Part shown: positions 1 through 8,937 of the stretch, in pieces
How positions within the stretch are numbered: the stretch's first letter is position 1
Layout: every line of letters begins with the position of its first letter
Origin: Pseudomonadota bacterium
GTDB lineage: Bacteria > Myxococcota > Myxococcia > Myxococcales > Myxococcaceae
Length of the DNA stretch: 11,967 nt
Direction: 5' to 3'
Assembly: GCA_023424585.1 (NCBI GenBank)
Contig: JAFADT010000022.1
Span: 1-11,967, forward strand
Notes under the pieces: model-generated
What the model saw: only the letters and a program-made list of their open reading frames with translations
Databases searched by the model: none
What the model was told of the DNA's origin: nothing
Made by a program: the position numbers and the translations under genes

Positions 1-1185
1 GGTGGACACCACGCCCGCCTGCCAGTTGCGGCTCAGGCCCTCCGCGGCGTTCACGTCGTCGGCGGCCGCGAGCGTCGTCGCCTCGCGCTCCACGCCGCCG
101 CCCAGCTCCTGGCGCACCTTGCCCAGCACCTCGTCGAAGGTGCGCTGCTCCAGCCGGACGATCTCCAGCTGCGCCCGCTCGCGCGGGTCCACCGCCGTCT
201 TGAGCAGCGCGTCCACCTCCGCCGCGGGCGGACCGCCCAGGAGGAAGAACCAGCGCAGCGCGTCCAGGTCCTCCACCGTCGCCTCGAGCGGCCGGTCCGG
301 ACGGCGGTAGATCTGATCGCGCACCACCGCCGCCTTCAGCGTCCAGAGCGCCTTCACCACCGAGCGCTGGGAGAAGTACTTCGTGGGCACGTAGTCCGGC
401 AGCTTCGACACCTGCGCCACGAGCGCGCGCTCCAGCGCGTCCGTGAGCATCTCCACGCCCTCCAGCACGTGGCCGGGCACCTTCACCTGGGCCACCGCGT
501 CCTGGAGCACGTCCAACTGCTGGAGCGTCAGCGTGGCGCGCAGCTCCGGCCGCGTCCCGTGCACGAAGCGGTGCAGCATGGCGGCCCGGCTCTCCCGCCG
601 GGCGAAGGCCTTGGGCACGAAGCTGATGAAGCTCAGCCGGTCCGCGAACGCCAGGAGCAGCTCCGGCGAGCGCGCGAGCACCTCCGTGAGGTACCGGTTG
701 CTGGTCATCACCACGCACTCGGTGCGGCCGGCCGTCACCTTGTGGCCGTGCTTCAGCTCGCGCTCGTACATCACGTTGAGGATGGAGCGCAGCAGCATGT
801 CCCGGCCGTCGAAGACCTCGTCCAGGAACGCGTGCACCGCGCCCAGCATGCCCTCGTCGGTGAGGTACTCCGTGCGCCCCGTCTCCGTGAGGACCTTGAA
901 GTCCACCGGTCCGATGAGGTCCGTCTGCAGCGTCGTCTCCGCGATCTGCTTGGAGAACAGCGACGGCAGCCCGGAGACCTCGTCGGTGATGCGCCCCAGG
1001 ACGGCGCTGGCGACCGCGCTCTTCGCCGTCCCGGGCGGCCCCACCACCAGCACGTGCTCGCGACAGAGCAGCGCCAGCTCAATCTGCGTGAACAGCGATT
1101 CCCGCTCCAGGTACGTCTCCCTCAGCTCTCCGAAGAAGCGGCGAAAGGACTGGGCGGCCAGCAGGTTGGGAGAAGGCGAGGTCAC
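1..1185 (-). CDS. MoxR/RavA-type AAA+ ATPase (3' end outside window)
   Basis: The minus frame is open from a GTG at 1185 to the window edge, giving 395 codons with the C-terminus missing. An in-frame TAG lies just upstream and no ATG lies between it and the GTG, so GTG is the best start although its Shine-Dalgarno is poor. I see a Walker A GPPGTAKS at residues 49-56, a Walker B ending FLDE near 120-123, a sensor-1-like MTSN around 160-163 and a conserved FADRL near 180-184. The segment DLIGPVDFKVL, about 40 residues after Walker A, is typical of the MoxR/RavA branch. Members act as chaperone-like ATPases that assemble or activate partner complexes, often with a von Willebrand factor A protein encoded next door; such a partner would lie beyond the left edge (inference). 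It is the last visible gene of a minus-strand group, 54 bases after the DCC gene. The family is clear; the client is unknown. Confidence 0.88.
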   Translation of the reverse strand, partial: MTSPSPNLLAAQSFRRFFGELRETYLERESLFTQIELALLCREHVLVVGPPGTAKSAVASAVLGRITDEVSGLPSLFSKQIAETTLQTDLIGPVDFKVLTETGRTEYLTDEGMLGAVHAFLDEVFDGRDMLLRSILNVMYERELKHGHKVTAGRTECVVMTSNRYLTEVLARSPELLLAFADRLSFISFVPKAFARRESRAAMLHRFVHGTRPELRATLTLQQLDVLQDAVAQVKVPGHVLEGVEMLTDALERALVAQVSKLPDYVPTKYFSQRSVVKALWTLKAAVVRDQIYRRPDRPLEATVEDLDALRWFFLLGGPPAAEVDALLKTAVDPRERAQLEIVRLEQRTFDEVLGKVRQELGGGVEREATTLAAADDVNAAEGLSRNWQAGVVST

Positions 1186-1239
1186 GAAAGGGCCAGAGGA
1201 GGATGCGGGGGAGGCCGCATGCTATCCGCGCCCCTCCCC

Positions 1240-1647
1240 CTATTTGAAGTGCACCGCGCAGGCCCCGTCGGGGCAGTTGCGACCCGCGATGCGGAAGCGG
1301 TAGCGGGCGACGACGCCATACACCGCGTCCGCCAGCTGCCGCAGCCCCGGGACGTAGTACACGTAGAGCAGCCGCCCCAACGGCCGCCGGCCCAGCGCGC
1401 GGACGATGGCCTCCGCGCCCTCCAGGACCCGGCCGTCCGCCTGGATGAGCTGCATGGCCTTCTCACAGCGCTCGAAGCTCACCCCCGGGAAGGCGTCCAG
1501 GACGCCCTCGTCGCGGAACGACAGCAGCTGGGTGCCCTGCCCCCCCACCAGCTTGCGCATCTCCCGCGCCGCGCCGCTGCACACGCGGCAGTGGCTGTCG
1601 TAGAGGACCACGTCATGTCCCGGCGGCGTCGTGTGGAGCGTCGTCAT
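1240..1647 (-). CDS. DCC-family thiol-disulfide oxidoreductase-like protein (DUF393)
   Basis: This 135-aa protein begins with a strand followed by YDSHCRVCSG, residues 16-25. It matches the DCC family signature (aspartate, Cys-x-x-Cys) seen near the N-terminus of DUF393 proteins, which are predicted to have a thioredoxin-like fold. The CxxC pair is C20/C23, and a second pair, C125 and C130, sits at the very C-terminus. The usual glycine after the Asp is replaced by Ser-His. There is no signal peptide, so the protein is probably cytoplasmic. The ATG is preceded by a good ribosome-binding site (GGAAGGTGA, about 4 bases away). It lies 27 bases after the 285-aa gene and 54 bases before the MoxR ATPase, which suggests co-transcription. 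Members are annotated as thiol-disulfide oxidoreductases, but substrates are mostly unknown. The family call is secure; the activity is inferred. Confidence 0.85.
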   Translation of the reverse strand: MTTLHTTPPGHDVVLYDSHCRVCSGAAREMRKLVGGQGTQLLSFRDEGVLDAFPGVSFERCEKAMQLIQADGRVLEGAEAIVRALGRRPLGRLLYVYYVPGLRQLADAVYGVVARYRFRIAGRNCPDGACAVHFK

Positions 1648-1674
1648 GCGTCACCTTCCCGTGGGCACAGTATG

Positions 1675-2532
1675 TCAACGCGGCCTGAGCATCTCATGCA
1701 GTTGTCCGTGGACGCTGCGCCAGATGTCGTGTTGCCGTTCGATGGGGTCCATCAGTGCGAGCCCCACCGACGTCGCCGGAGAGCTGCCCTGGAAGGCCGA
1801 GTACTGTCGGATGCGGGTGCCTCCGCCGCCATCATCGTCGAAGACGAACTGATTGGTGCCGCGCAGCGGGTGGCCGTCCAGGGTGGTGATGTGGACGACG
1901 CGCTCCGTCTCGTTGAGCTTCACGGTGATGGGGGCCCACACCGGCGGCGGCCCCGCCTCCTCCAGGAACAGCCGGGCGCCGTCCGTCAGCGCGCTCGCCG
2001 CCGGCCGCAGCGAGATGCCCGCCGCGCCGAAGAGCAGCTCCGGGTTGCTGACGAAGGCCTCGAAGGCCTCCTTCGCGGACACGCCTGGAAGGGTGCTGGT
2101 GTAGTCGGTGAGCGCCGTGGGTGCGCCCGCGATGGGCGGGCTCGGGTCCAGGCCCGCCAGCAGGGTGCGCGCGTAGGCATCCATCGCCGGGCCCTTGTCC
2201 AACGTCACGCTGAAGGCGGCGGCCTGCGTCTGCTCCAGGAGCCGCGCCCCCTGCTTCAGCTGCTCCATCAGGGAGCCCGTGGGCTTCGGAGGGAACGCGC
2301 CCCCCACGCCGAAGTCGAAGCCGTTGCCCTCCCGCGCCCGGGGCGCCACCGGCGGCGCCCGCGTGGGCGCCGGGGCCGGCCCGCCCGTCCCCCGAAACAC
2401 CTCCACGGAGTTGGCCGGCGCGGCCGACGCCCGTGCAGGCACCTCCGCGCGCGGGGCCAGGGGAAGGGAGGCGCCCTCTGGGGCGGCGAGGTCGGGGAGC
2501 AGGCCGGACAACAGGGAGTCGATGCGGGACAT
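1675..2532 (-). CDS. hypothetical protein, 285 aa, Ala/Pro-rich N-terminus
   Basis: I do not recognise this protein. The start chosen is the ATG at 2532, with AAGGTG 8 bases upstream. The frame remains open further upstream to about 2703, but that extension is Arg-rich, runs into the dnaK terminator and looks non-coding. Residues 1-100 are rich in Ala and Pro and probably disordered. About 105-230 are helical (for example MEQLKQGARLLEQTQ). The last 80 residues contain a beta-rich segment with ITTLDGHPLRGTNQF, an acidic Asp/Gly loop and RIRQYSAF. That pattern vaguely recalls lipid- or ligand-binding SRPBCC/DUF1990-like folds, but the resemblance is too weak to name. No signal peptide or membrane segment is seen. 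It is the first gene of the group followed by the DCC protein and the MoxR ATPase, so it may be a client or partner of that ATPase (inference). Confidence 0.75.
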   Translation of the reverse strand: MSRIDSLLSGLLPDLAAPEGASLPLAPRAEVPARASAAPANSVEVFRGTGGPAPAPTRAPPVAPRAREGNGFDFGVGGAFPPKPTGSLMEQLKQGARLLEQTQAAAFSVTLDKGPAMDAYARTLLAGLDPSPPIAGAPTALTDYTSTLPGVSAKEAFEAFVSNPELLFGAAGISLRPAASALTDGARLFLEEAGPPPVWAPITVKLNETERVVHITTLDGHPLRGTNQFVFDDDGGGGTRIRQYSAFQGSSPATSVGLALMDPIERQHDIWRSVHGQLHEMLRPR

Positions 2533-2577
2533 GGCGGAACACCTTCGAGGTGGACTGCGAGGAACCCACCCGCCCCT

Positions 2578-2593
2578 TGCAGCGACTCCGCCA
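2578..2593 (-). promoter_or_regulatory. possible sigma-54 (-24/-12) promoter element
   Basis: On the minus strand this reads TGGCGGAGTCGCTGCA. It keeps the invariant GG and GC at the correct 10-base separation and the flanking TGGC and TGCA of the -24/-12 consensus, but misses several other positions. It lies about 45 bases upstream of the ATG of the 285-aa protein and downstream of the dnaK terminator, where a promoter is expected. Such short matches arise by chance in GC-rich DNA, so this is tentative. Confidence 0.22.
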
Positions 2594-2667
2594 CGCGCGT
2601 CCCGCGTGAATCCGCGGGGTTGCTCCCGCCCCTCATCCCGCGTCCGGCACACCCGTCCACCGGCGCG

Positions 2668-2708
2668 GAGAAAGAAGAAGGCCGGCGCCCCCCGTCGGAG
2701 CACCGGCC
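2668..2708 (-). terminator. intrinsic terminator of dnaK
   Basis: On the minus strand, 43 bases after the dnaK stop, GGCCGGTGC pairs with GCGCCGGCC (9 pairs including one G-U) around an 11-base loop. It is followed directly by a T-rich run TTCTTCTTTCTC. A perfect 16-base palindrome, CCCGCCGCGCGGCGGG, lies between the stop codon and this hairpin and may add structure. The arrangement separates dnaK from the downstream gene group. Confidence 0.75.
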
Positions 2709-2751
2709 CTTGGGACTTCAGCCCCCGCCGCGCGGCGGGAGGCTCACGGCC

Positions 2752-4665
<1,914 letters not shown>

Positions 4666-4721
4666 GGTTCCCATCCTCTGGAAATTACTGCGTTTTTCCT
4701 ACGAAATCCCGATGTATGCCC

Positions 4722-4749
4722 AACGTAACCACCCCCCCTGGCGTGTCAA
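4722..4749 (-). promoter_or_regulatory. predicted dnaK promoter (TTGACA, 16-base spacer, TACGTT)
   Basis: On the minus strand a perfect -35 TTGACA (4744-4749) is followed after 16 bases by TACGTT (4722-4727), a moderate -10. Transcription would begin near 4715, leaving a leader of about 40-50 bases. The -35 fits the housekeeping sigma factor. I see no clear sigma-32-type -10 (CCCCAT-like) at the right distance. The spacer contains a run of seven G. Confidence 0.5.
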
Positions 4750-5070
4750 ACGCGAGGGCGGGTTTCCCCGTAGGCCCGGGCACCCAGCGCAAAGGTGATG
4801 ACGCCCGCTGCGTAGCGCAGTGCGCAGCCCTGGCAGGCCGCCCGTCACTGGGACGCCATCCACGCGCCACGGGTGCGTAACGCGCTCTACACCGCCGTCA
4901 CCTCGGGGTAGCAACCGGGCGGGCATTTTGGACACCAGCGGACCGTTCAACCCCTCGGAATCACTTCAACCTGTCCGCCTGACACCCCGCGTCAGGGGTT
5001 GGCGAGAAAAGTGCACAGTCCGAACCGCGTCATCGCTGTCATACCGCTCCCCGCCCCTTTGGAGTCGTCC
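4750..5070. other. noncoding divergent region between dnaK and lipid kinase
   Basis: There is no convincing gene between the dnaK promoter and the lipid-kinase start. Short open frames exist on both strands, but their composition is Arg/Pro-rich and they lack good ribosome-binding sites. It holds small inverted repeats, such as CTGCG-TAG-CGCAG (4808-4820) and a pair of mutually exclusive stem-loops at 4978-4999. No standard -35/-10 pair was found for the plus-strand gene, so its promoter remains unidentified. Confidence 0.5.
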
Positions 5071-6159
5071 ATGCTGGTCCAGCCCCTGCGTTCCACGGAC
5101 TTCCGCCGCTCCCCCGCGGCGCTCCCGTCCGCCGAGCCGAAGGTCGCGGTGCTGCTGAACGCGAACGCCCGCAAGGTGGACGCCCGGGTGGTCAAGCTGC
5201 TGTCGCACGTGGTGCCGGAGGAGGACCTGTTCCTGTCGCGCTCGCCGCTGGACGCGCGGCGCATCGCGCAGACGGTGCTGGAGCGGGGCTACCCCACGGT
5301 CTTCACCGGCGGCGGCGACGGCACCTTCATGGGCTTCGTCAACGAGGTGCTGCACCAGGTGGGCCCGCGCGGGAAGTTCGCCGGCCAGGCCGCGCCGCGC
5401 TTCGGCATCCTCAAGCTGGGCACGGGCAACGGCATCGCGGCGTTCGTCAACGCGTCCAGCACGCGGGGCGACGGCATCCTCAACGACGTGGTGCGCGCCC
5501 GCGCGGCGGAGGTCCCGGGCGTGCGCACCATGGACCTGGTGCAGGTGGACGGCCAGCGCGCGCCCTTCGCGGGCCTGGGCGTGGATGGCAAGGTGCTCAA
5601 CGACTACATCTCCGTGAAGGAGTCGCTGGGCAAGGGCATGTTCAAGCGGGTCATGTCCGGCGGTGGCGGCTACTTCTCCGCGGTGGCCTTCAAGACGGTG
5701 CCGCACTACCTCACCAGCTCCGTGCAGGTGGAGTGCGAGGTGGTCAACGGCCCGTCGGAGGCCTGGCGCCTGGGCGCGGAGGGGCAGGCCGAGGGCGCGC
5801 CGCTCGCGCCGGGCGCGCTGCTCTTCCGGGGCAAGCTGATGATGGCGGCCGCGGGCACCATGCCCTTCTACGGCTACGGCTTCCGCATGTTCCCCCACGC
5901 GAATGACCGCCGGGGCTTCCTGCAGCTGCGCCTGGGCCAGGTGACGCCCACGCAGGTGCTGGCCAACCTGCCCCGCCTGTGGAACGGCCGCTGGTCCCCG
6001 GAAGGCCTCCACGACTTCCACGCCCGCGAGGTCACCATCCGCTTCGCGCGCCCCATGCCCTTCCAGATCGGCGGCGACGCGGCCGGCTACCGCGAGCAGG
6101 TCACGCTGTCGGTGGCGCCCGAGTCCATCGAGCTGCTCGACTTCAACGGCGTGCAGTAG
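5071..6159 (+). CDS. diacylglycerol/sphingosine-kinase-like lipid kinase
   Basis: A 362-aa protein with a DAGK catalytic domain. Members phosphorylate the hydroxyl group of a membrane lipid using ATP, at the inner membrane face. The beta strand VAVLLNANARKV (about 25-36) opens the nucleotide-binding domain, the signature GGGDGT lies at 80-85, and the second family motif LGTGNG lies at 116-121. The C-terminal half is the beta-sandwich lipid-binding domain; where many relatives have Asp-Gly-Glu, this one has IGGDAAG (333-339). The ATG at 5071 is chosen because GGAG lies 6 bases upstream. A TTG at 4999 in the same frame would add 24 residues without family similarity. It is the only protein gene on the plus strand and converges on the methyltransferase gene. 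The lipid substrate cannot be told from sequence. Confidence 0.88.
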   Translation: MLVQPLRSTDFRRSPAALPSAEPKVAVLLNANARKVDARVVKLLSHVVPEEDLFLSRSPLDARRIAQTVLERGYPTVFTGGGDGTFMGFVNEVLHQVGPRGKFAGQAAPRFGILKLGTGNGIAAFVNASSTRGDGILNDVVRARAAEVPGVRTMDLVQVDGQRAPFAGLGVDGKVLNDYISVKESLGKGMFKRVMSGGGGYFSAVAFKTVPHYLTSSVQVECEVVNGPSEAWRLGAEGQAEGAPLAPGALLFRGKLMMAAAGTMPFYGYGFRMFPHANDRRGFLQLRLGQVTPTQVLANLPRLWNGRWSPEGLHDFHAREVTIRFARPMPFQIGGDAAGYREQVTLSVAPESIELLDFNGVQ

Positions 6160-6173
6160 CTTCCGGCGCTCGA

Positions 6174-6195
6174 AGGGCCCGAAGCCTCCGGCCCT
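6174..6195 (+). terminator. weak hairpin after lipid kinase
   Basis: AGGGCC and GGCCCT form a perfect 6-bp stem around a 10-base loop, 15 bases after the stop codon, between two convergent genes. It lacks a T-run, so it may be a factor-dependent or bidirectional stop at best. Confidence 0.3.
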
Positions 6196-6230
6196 CCCCC
6201 ACGCTTCACGAAGCAGCCCCGACGCGAGCC

Positions 6231-6992
6231 CTAGCCGCGGTCGCGCGACGCCGGGGGCTTCTCGCCCGGCTCCTTGCGCCGGCCCACGGCGAACGCGTAG
6301 CTGACGCCCGGCCGCTGGTTGTGCTCACGGTGCAGGGCGAGCTCCTCGCGCAAGGCGGCGCTCTCCGGCGCGTCACCTTCCGGCAGGTGCGCCTCCAGCT
6401 CCTTGTAGAACGCGTCCAGCTCCGTGTCGTGCAGCGACTCCACGGACTCCGGCTCGAAGCCGGCGGCCTCCAGGGCCTGGAGCAGCTCGCGCGGCAGGAG
6501 GAGCGGCGCGCCCAGGCGGTTCTCCCAGAAGTCCAGGACGGACTTGGGCGTGAAGCGGCCCACGCGCGCCGGGAAGGTGAAGCCCACGCGGCCGCGCTTG
6601 CCCAGCAGCGGGCGGAACACGCGCAGCGACACGTCCAGGGGGTACTGCACGCGCCCCGGCACGAGGATGCCGTGGAAGGGGCCATCCAGCAGGCCCAGCG
6701 CGTCCGGCGCCACGCGGCGCACCTCGACGCGGTCCGACAGGCCCTGGGCGCGGACGCGCTCGCGGACGGGGGACACCAGCGCCTCGTCCACGTCCACGGC
6801 CACCACGGAGCACTTGAGCTCCTGGGCCAGCAGCATGGCGGCGCCGCCGTCGGGGCCACAGCCGAGCACCAGCACGCGGGAGCCCGGCTCGAGCTGGGCC
6901 ACCTTGGCGAAGCGGCGCGTGGCGTCGTCGGATCCGAACGCGCGCTGCGCCCCCGGCGGGTGGTACAGCGGGAAATGCTCGGCGGGGCTCAT
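6231..6992 (-). CDS. class I SAM-dependent methyltransferase
   Basis: A 253-aa protein with a Rossmann-type methyltransferase core. Motif I is VLVLGCGPDGG (residues 40-50), the glycine-rich SAM loop. It is followed by VVAVDVDE (63-70), whose acidic residue at the end of strand 2 should bind the SAM ribose. The segment DGPFHGILVPGRVQYPLD (about 103-120) fits the motif IV region. The C-terminus (about 160-253) is helical, charged and ends in a basic/Pro tail. The ATG is preceded by GAGG at 5 bases. It follows the DUF493 gene by 87 bases and may share the phoH transcript, although that gap could hold its own promoter. The acceptor (small molecule, RNA or protein) cannot be assigned. There is no membrane segment or signal peptide. 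Confidence 0.82.
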   Translation of the reverse strand: MSPAEHFPLYHPPGAQRAFGSDDATRRFAKVAQLEPGSRVLVLGCGPDGGAAMLLAQELKCSVVAVDVDEALVSPVRERVRAQGLSDRVEVRRVAPDALGLLDGPFHGILVPGRVQYPLDVSLRVFRPLLGKRGRVGFTFPARVGRFTPKSVLDFWENRLGAPLLLPRELLQALEAAGFEPESVESLHDTELDAFYKELEAHLPEGDAPESAALREELALHREHNQRPGVSYAFAVGRRKEPGEKPPASRDRG

Positions 6993-7079
6993 TCCACCCT
7001 CATATACGCACCCCGGCCGGACTTCCAGCCGCCGGCGGGCTCCGGGCGCCCTGGGGCATCCGCCCCCGCACCGCCTGCC

Positions 7080-7397
7080 TCACAGGTAGTAGACGATGCG
7101 TGGGTCCTGGTGCAGCTCGGCGTAGATGGCCCGGCGCTGCTCCTCGGACAGGAGCAGCACGGACACGCTCAGGGACACGAACTTCCCCTTGCGGCTGTGC
7201 TGCACGTGGATGGAGTCCGGGGACACGTCCGTCCCCAGCTTCCGCCGGAAGAGCGAGCGCACGTGCTCCTCGAAGTCGGGCGTCTCCTCGACCGTCGCCC
7301 TGCCCATCACCTTGTACTCATAGACGGAGGGGTACTCGACGAGGGGCTTCTTCTCCTCGCCGGGGGTGTCGGGCTTGTCGGTGCCGTCCTGGGTCAT
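7080..7397 (-). CDS. DUF493 / UPF0250 (YbeD-like) protein
   Basis: This 105-aa protein matches the small DUF493 family: YEYKVMGRA near residues 26-34 (family pattern Lys-x-Met-Gly), a central helix, then HVQHSRKGKFVSLSVSVLL (64-82), corresponding to the conserved Ser-x-Lys-Gly-Lys-[YF]-x-Ser segment. A helix with EEQRRAIYAELHQDP and a final VYYL strand follow. Family structures show a ferredoxin-like alpha/beta sandwich resembling ACT-type regulatory domains, and the biochemical role is unsettled. The acidic first 20 residues look like a flexible extension. It starts 34 bases after the phoH stop, so the two are probably one operon. Confidence 0.85.
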   Translation of the reverse strand: MTQDGTDKPDTPGEEKKPLVEYPSVYEYKVMGRATVEETPDFEEHVRSLFRRKLGTDVSPDSIHVQHSRKGKFVSLSVSVLLLSEEQRRAIYAELHQDPRIVYYL

Positions 7398-7431
7398 GAC
7401 TCGTCTCTATCAGGCACAGGCCGTGGGCGCT

Positions 7432-8751
7432 TCACAACAGGTTGGCCGCCAACTCGGCCAGCATGCTGCGCTCGCCCTTGGCCATGGTGATGTGGCCGGC
7501 GATCTTCTCGTTCTTGAAGCGGTTGACCACGTGGACGAGCCCGTTATTCGTCGAGTCCACGTAGGGGTTGTCGATCTGGAACGGGTCGCCGGTGAGGATG
7601 ATCTTCGTGTTGTCGCCCACGCGCGTGAGGATGGTCTTCACCTCGTGCGGGGTGAGGTTCTGCGCCTCGTCCACGATGATGAACTGGTTGGGGATGCTGC
7701 GCCCGCGGATGTACGTGAGCGGCTCGATCTCCATCAGCCCCAGGTCGATGAGCTCGTGGTGGCCGCGCCCGGCCTTCTTGTCCGCGCGGCTCAGGTTCAT
7801 GAGGAACTCGACGTTGTCGAAGATGGGCTGCATCCAGGGGTTGAGCTTCTCCTCGACGCTGCCCGGCAGGTAGCCGATGTCCCGGCCCAGGGGGAAGATG
7901 GGACGGCTGACCAGCAGCTTGTGGTACAGGCCCTCCTCCGTCACCTTCTGCAGACCCGCGGCGATGGCGAGCAGCGTCTTGCCCGTGCCCGCCTTGCCGA
8001 CAATCGTGACGAGCTTGATGTCGTCGTTGAGCAGCAGGTCCAGGCAGAAGGCCTGCTCCATGTTGCGCGGCCGGATGCCCCAGGTGCCCTCCTTGCTGTT
8101 GCGCGCGAGCGGCACGAGCCGGGCCTTGGTCCCGTGGAAGCGGGCCATGGCGGTGTGGGACGGGTTGAGCTCGTCCTTGAGCAGCACGAGCTGGTTGGGG
8201 AAGAGCCGGTCCTGGGCCGGCAGCTCCACCTCGCCGCCGGGCTTGTAGAGCTGATCCACCATCTCCGTGGGGACGAGCAGCTCCGTGAAGCCCGTGTAGA
8301 GGTCGGTGATCTCGACGCGCTCGGTGTCGAAGTCCTGGGCGGACAGGCCCAGGGCGTCCGCGCGGATGCGCAGGTTGGTGTCCTTGGTGATGAAGACGGC
8401 CTGGGTGTCCGGCTCGGTCTCCATCAGGTCCAGGGCCACCGCGAGGATGCGGTTGTCCACCAGGTTGCTGTCCGCCATGGAGGACGGCAGCGAACGGTCG
8501 GTGAAGGCCACGCGGAGCATCCCGCCGTGCGGCAGCGGGACTCCCTCCTTCAAGGAGCCTTCGGCGCGGAAGGAATCCAGGTAGCGCGCCACCAGCCGCG
8601 CGTTGCGCCCCAGTTCGGAGAGGTCGCGCTTGAACTGATCGATCTCCTCGATGACGTAGATGGGGATGATGACGTTGTTGTCCTTGAACCCGTAGATGCT
8701 GCGGGGGTCATGGAGGAGGACGTTCGTGTCGAGGATGAAGTTCTTTCGCAT
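7432..8751 (-). CDS. PhoH family ATPase with N-terminal PIN domain
   Basis: A 439-aa two-domain protein. Residues 1-130 form a PIN nuclease domain: FILDTNVLLHD places the first acidic residue at D8, E35/E36 follow in VIEEID, then D99 in VDNRIL and D124 in ITKDTN. This is a complete acidic set, so RNase activity is plausible. Residues about 235-420 form the PhoH ATPase: Walker A GKAGTGKT (252-259), Walker B IIVDEAQN (358-365) and a motif-III-like ILTGDP (385-390). Mycobacterial PhoH2 proteins of this architecture couple RNA unwinding with cleavage; equating this protein with them is inference. Length and architecture match the PIN-PhoH (YlaK-like) branch rather than short PhoH. The ATG start agrees with the canonical N-terminus, though no good ribosome-binding site precedes it. 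It is first in a likely operon with the DUF493 gene. Confidence 0.93.
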   Translation of the reverse strand: MRKNFILDTNVLLHDPRSIYGFKDNNVIIPIYVIEEIDQFKRDLSELGRNARLVARYLDSFRAEGSLKEGVPLPHGGMLRVAFTDRSLPSSMADSNLVDNRILAVALDLMETEPDTQAVFITKDTNLRIRADALGLSAQDFDTERVEITDLYTGFTELLVPTEMVDQLYKPGGEVELPAQDRLFPNQLVLLKDELNPSHTAMARFHGTKARLVPLARNSKEGTWGIRPRNMEQAFCLDLLLNDDIKLVTIVGKAGTGKTLLAIAAGLQKVTEEGLYHKLLVSRPIFPLGRDIGYLPGSVEEKLNPWMQPIFDNVEFLMNLSRADKKAGRGHHELIDLGLMEIEPLTYIRGRSIPNQFIIVDEAQNLTPHEVKTILTRVGDNTKIILTGDPFQIDNPYVDSTNNGLVHVVNRFKNEKIAGHITMAKGERSMLAELAANLL

Positions 8752-8828
8752 CGAGGGCTTCGCGACCTGACGTGGTTCGGGTGCGATTGCGGACGGCGAG
8801 CGACGACCGAGGATGACCGACGCCGCTC

Positions 8829-8834
8829 AATATA
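8829..8834 (-). promoter_or_regulatory. possible -10 element upstream of phoH
   Basis: TATATT on the minus strand, about 78 bases upstream of the phoH start, is a near-consensus -10 in an otherwise GC-rich stretch. No convincing TTGACA-like -35 is present 16-18 bases further upstream. The leader would be about 70 bases long. Confidence 0.3.
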
Positions 8835-8884
8835 GGCACCGAACGAGGGGGCAGCAGCCGCATTCCCGTCTGAAAGCGCGCGCC

Positions 8885-8917
8885 TCCGTCCGAAACAGCA
8901 CGGCCCTCTCCGACGGA
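8885..8917 (-). other. inverted repeat downstream of the greB-linked gene
   Basis: TCCGTCCGA and TCCGACGGA form a 9-bp inverted repeat with one mismatch around a 15-base loop. It starts 20 bases after the stop of the 331-aa gene on the minus strand and before phoH. It lacks a T-run, so it could be an RNA 3'-end structure or part of the phoH control region. Confidence 0.3.
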
Positions 8918-8937
8918 ACAGGACGCTACACCGCCCC

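Noticed and set aside
2533..2703. N-terminal extension of the 285-aa protein up to an ATG at 2703
   Set aside because: It would be Arg/Gly-rich, would run through the dnaK terminator, and would ignore a good ribosome-binding site before the ATG at 2532.
4675..4998. CIRCE (HrcA operator) or a sigma-32-type promoter for dnaK
   Set aside because: I searched for TTAGCACTC with GAGTGCTAA and for a CCCCAT-like -10. Neither is present, and only a housekeeping-type -35/-10 was found.
4966..6021. A 351-codon minus-strand open frame opposite the lipid kinase
   Set aside because: Its Ala/Arg/His-rich shadow composition conflicts with a kinase gene that has intact GGGDGT and LGTGNG motifs.
5979..8835. 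Long plus-strand open frames opposite the methyltransferase, DUF493 and PhoH genes
   Set aside because: Same cause: low-complexity His/Arg/Val/Leu composition, no motifs, and complete overlap with well-supported minus-strand genes.
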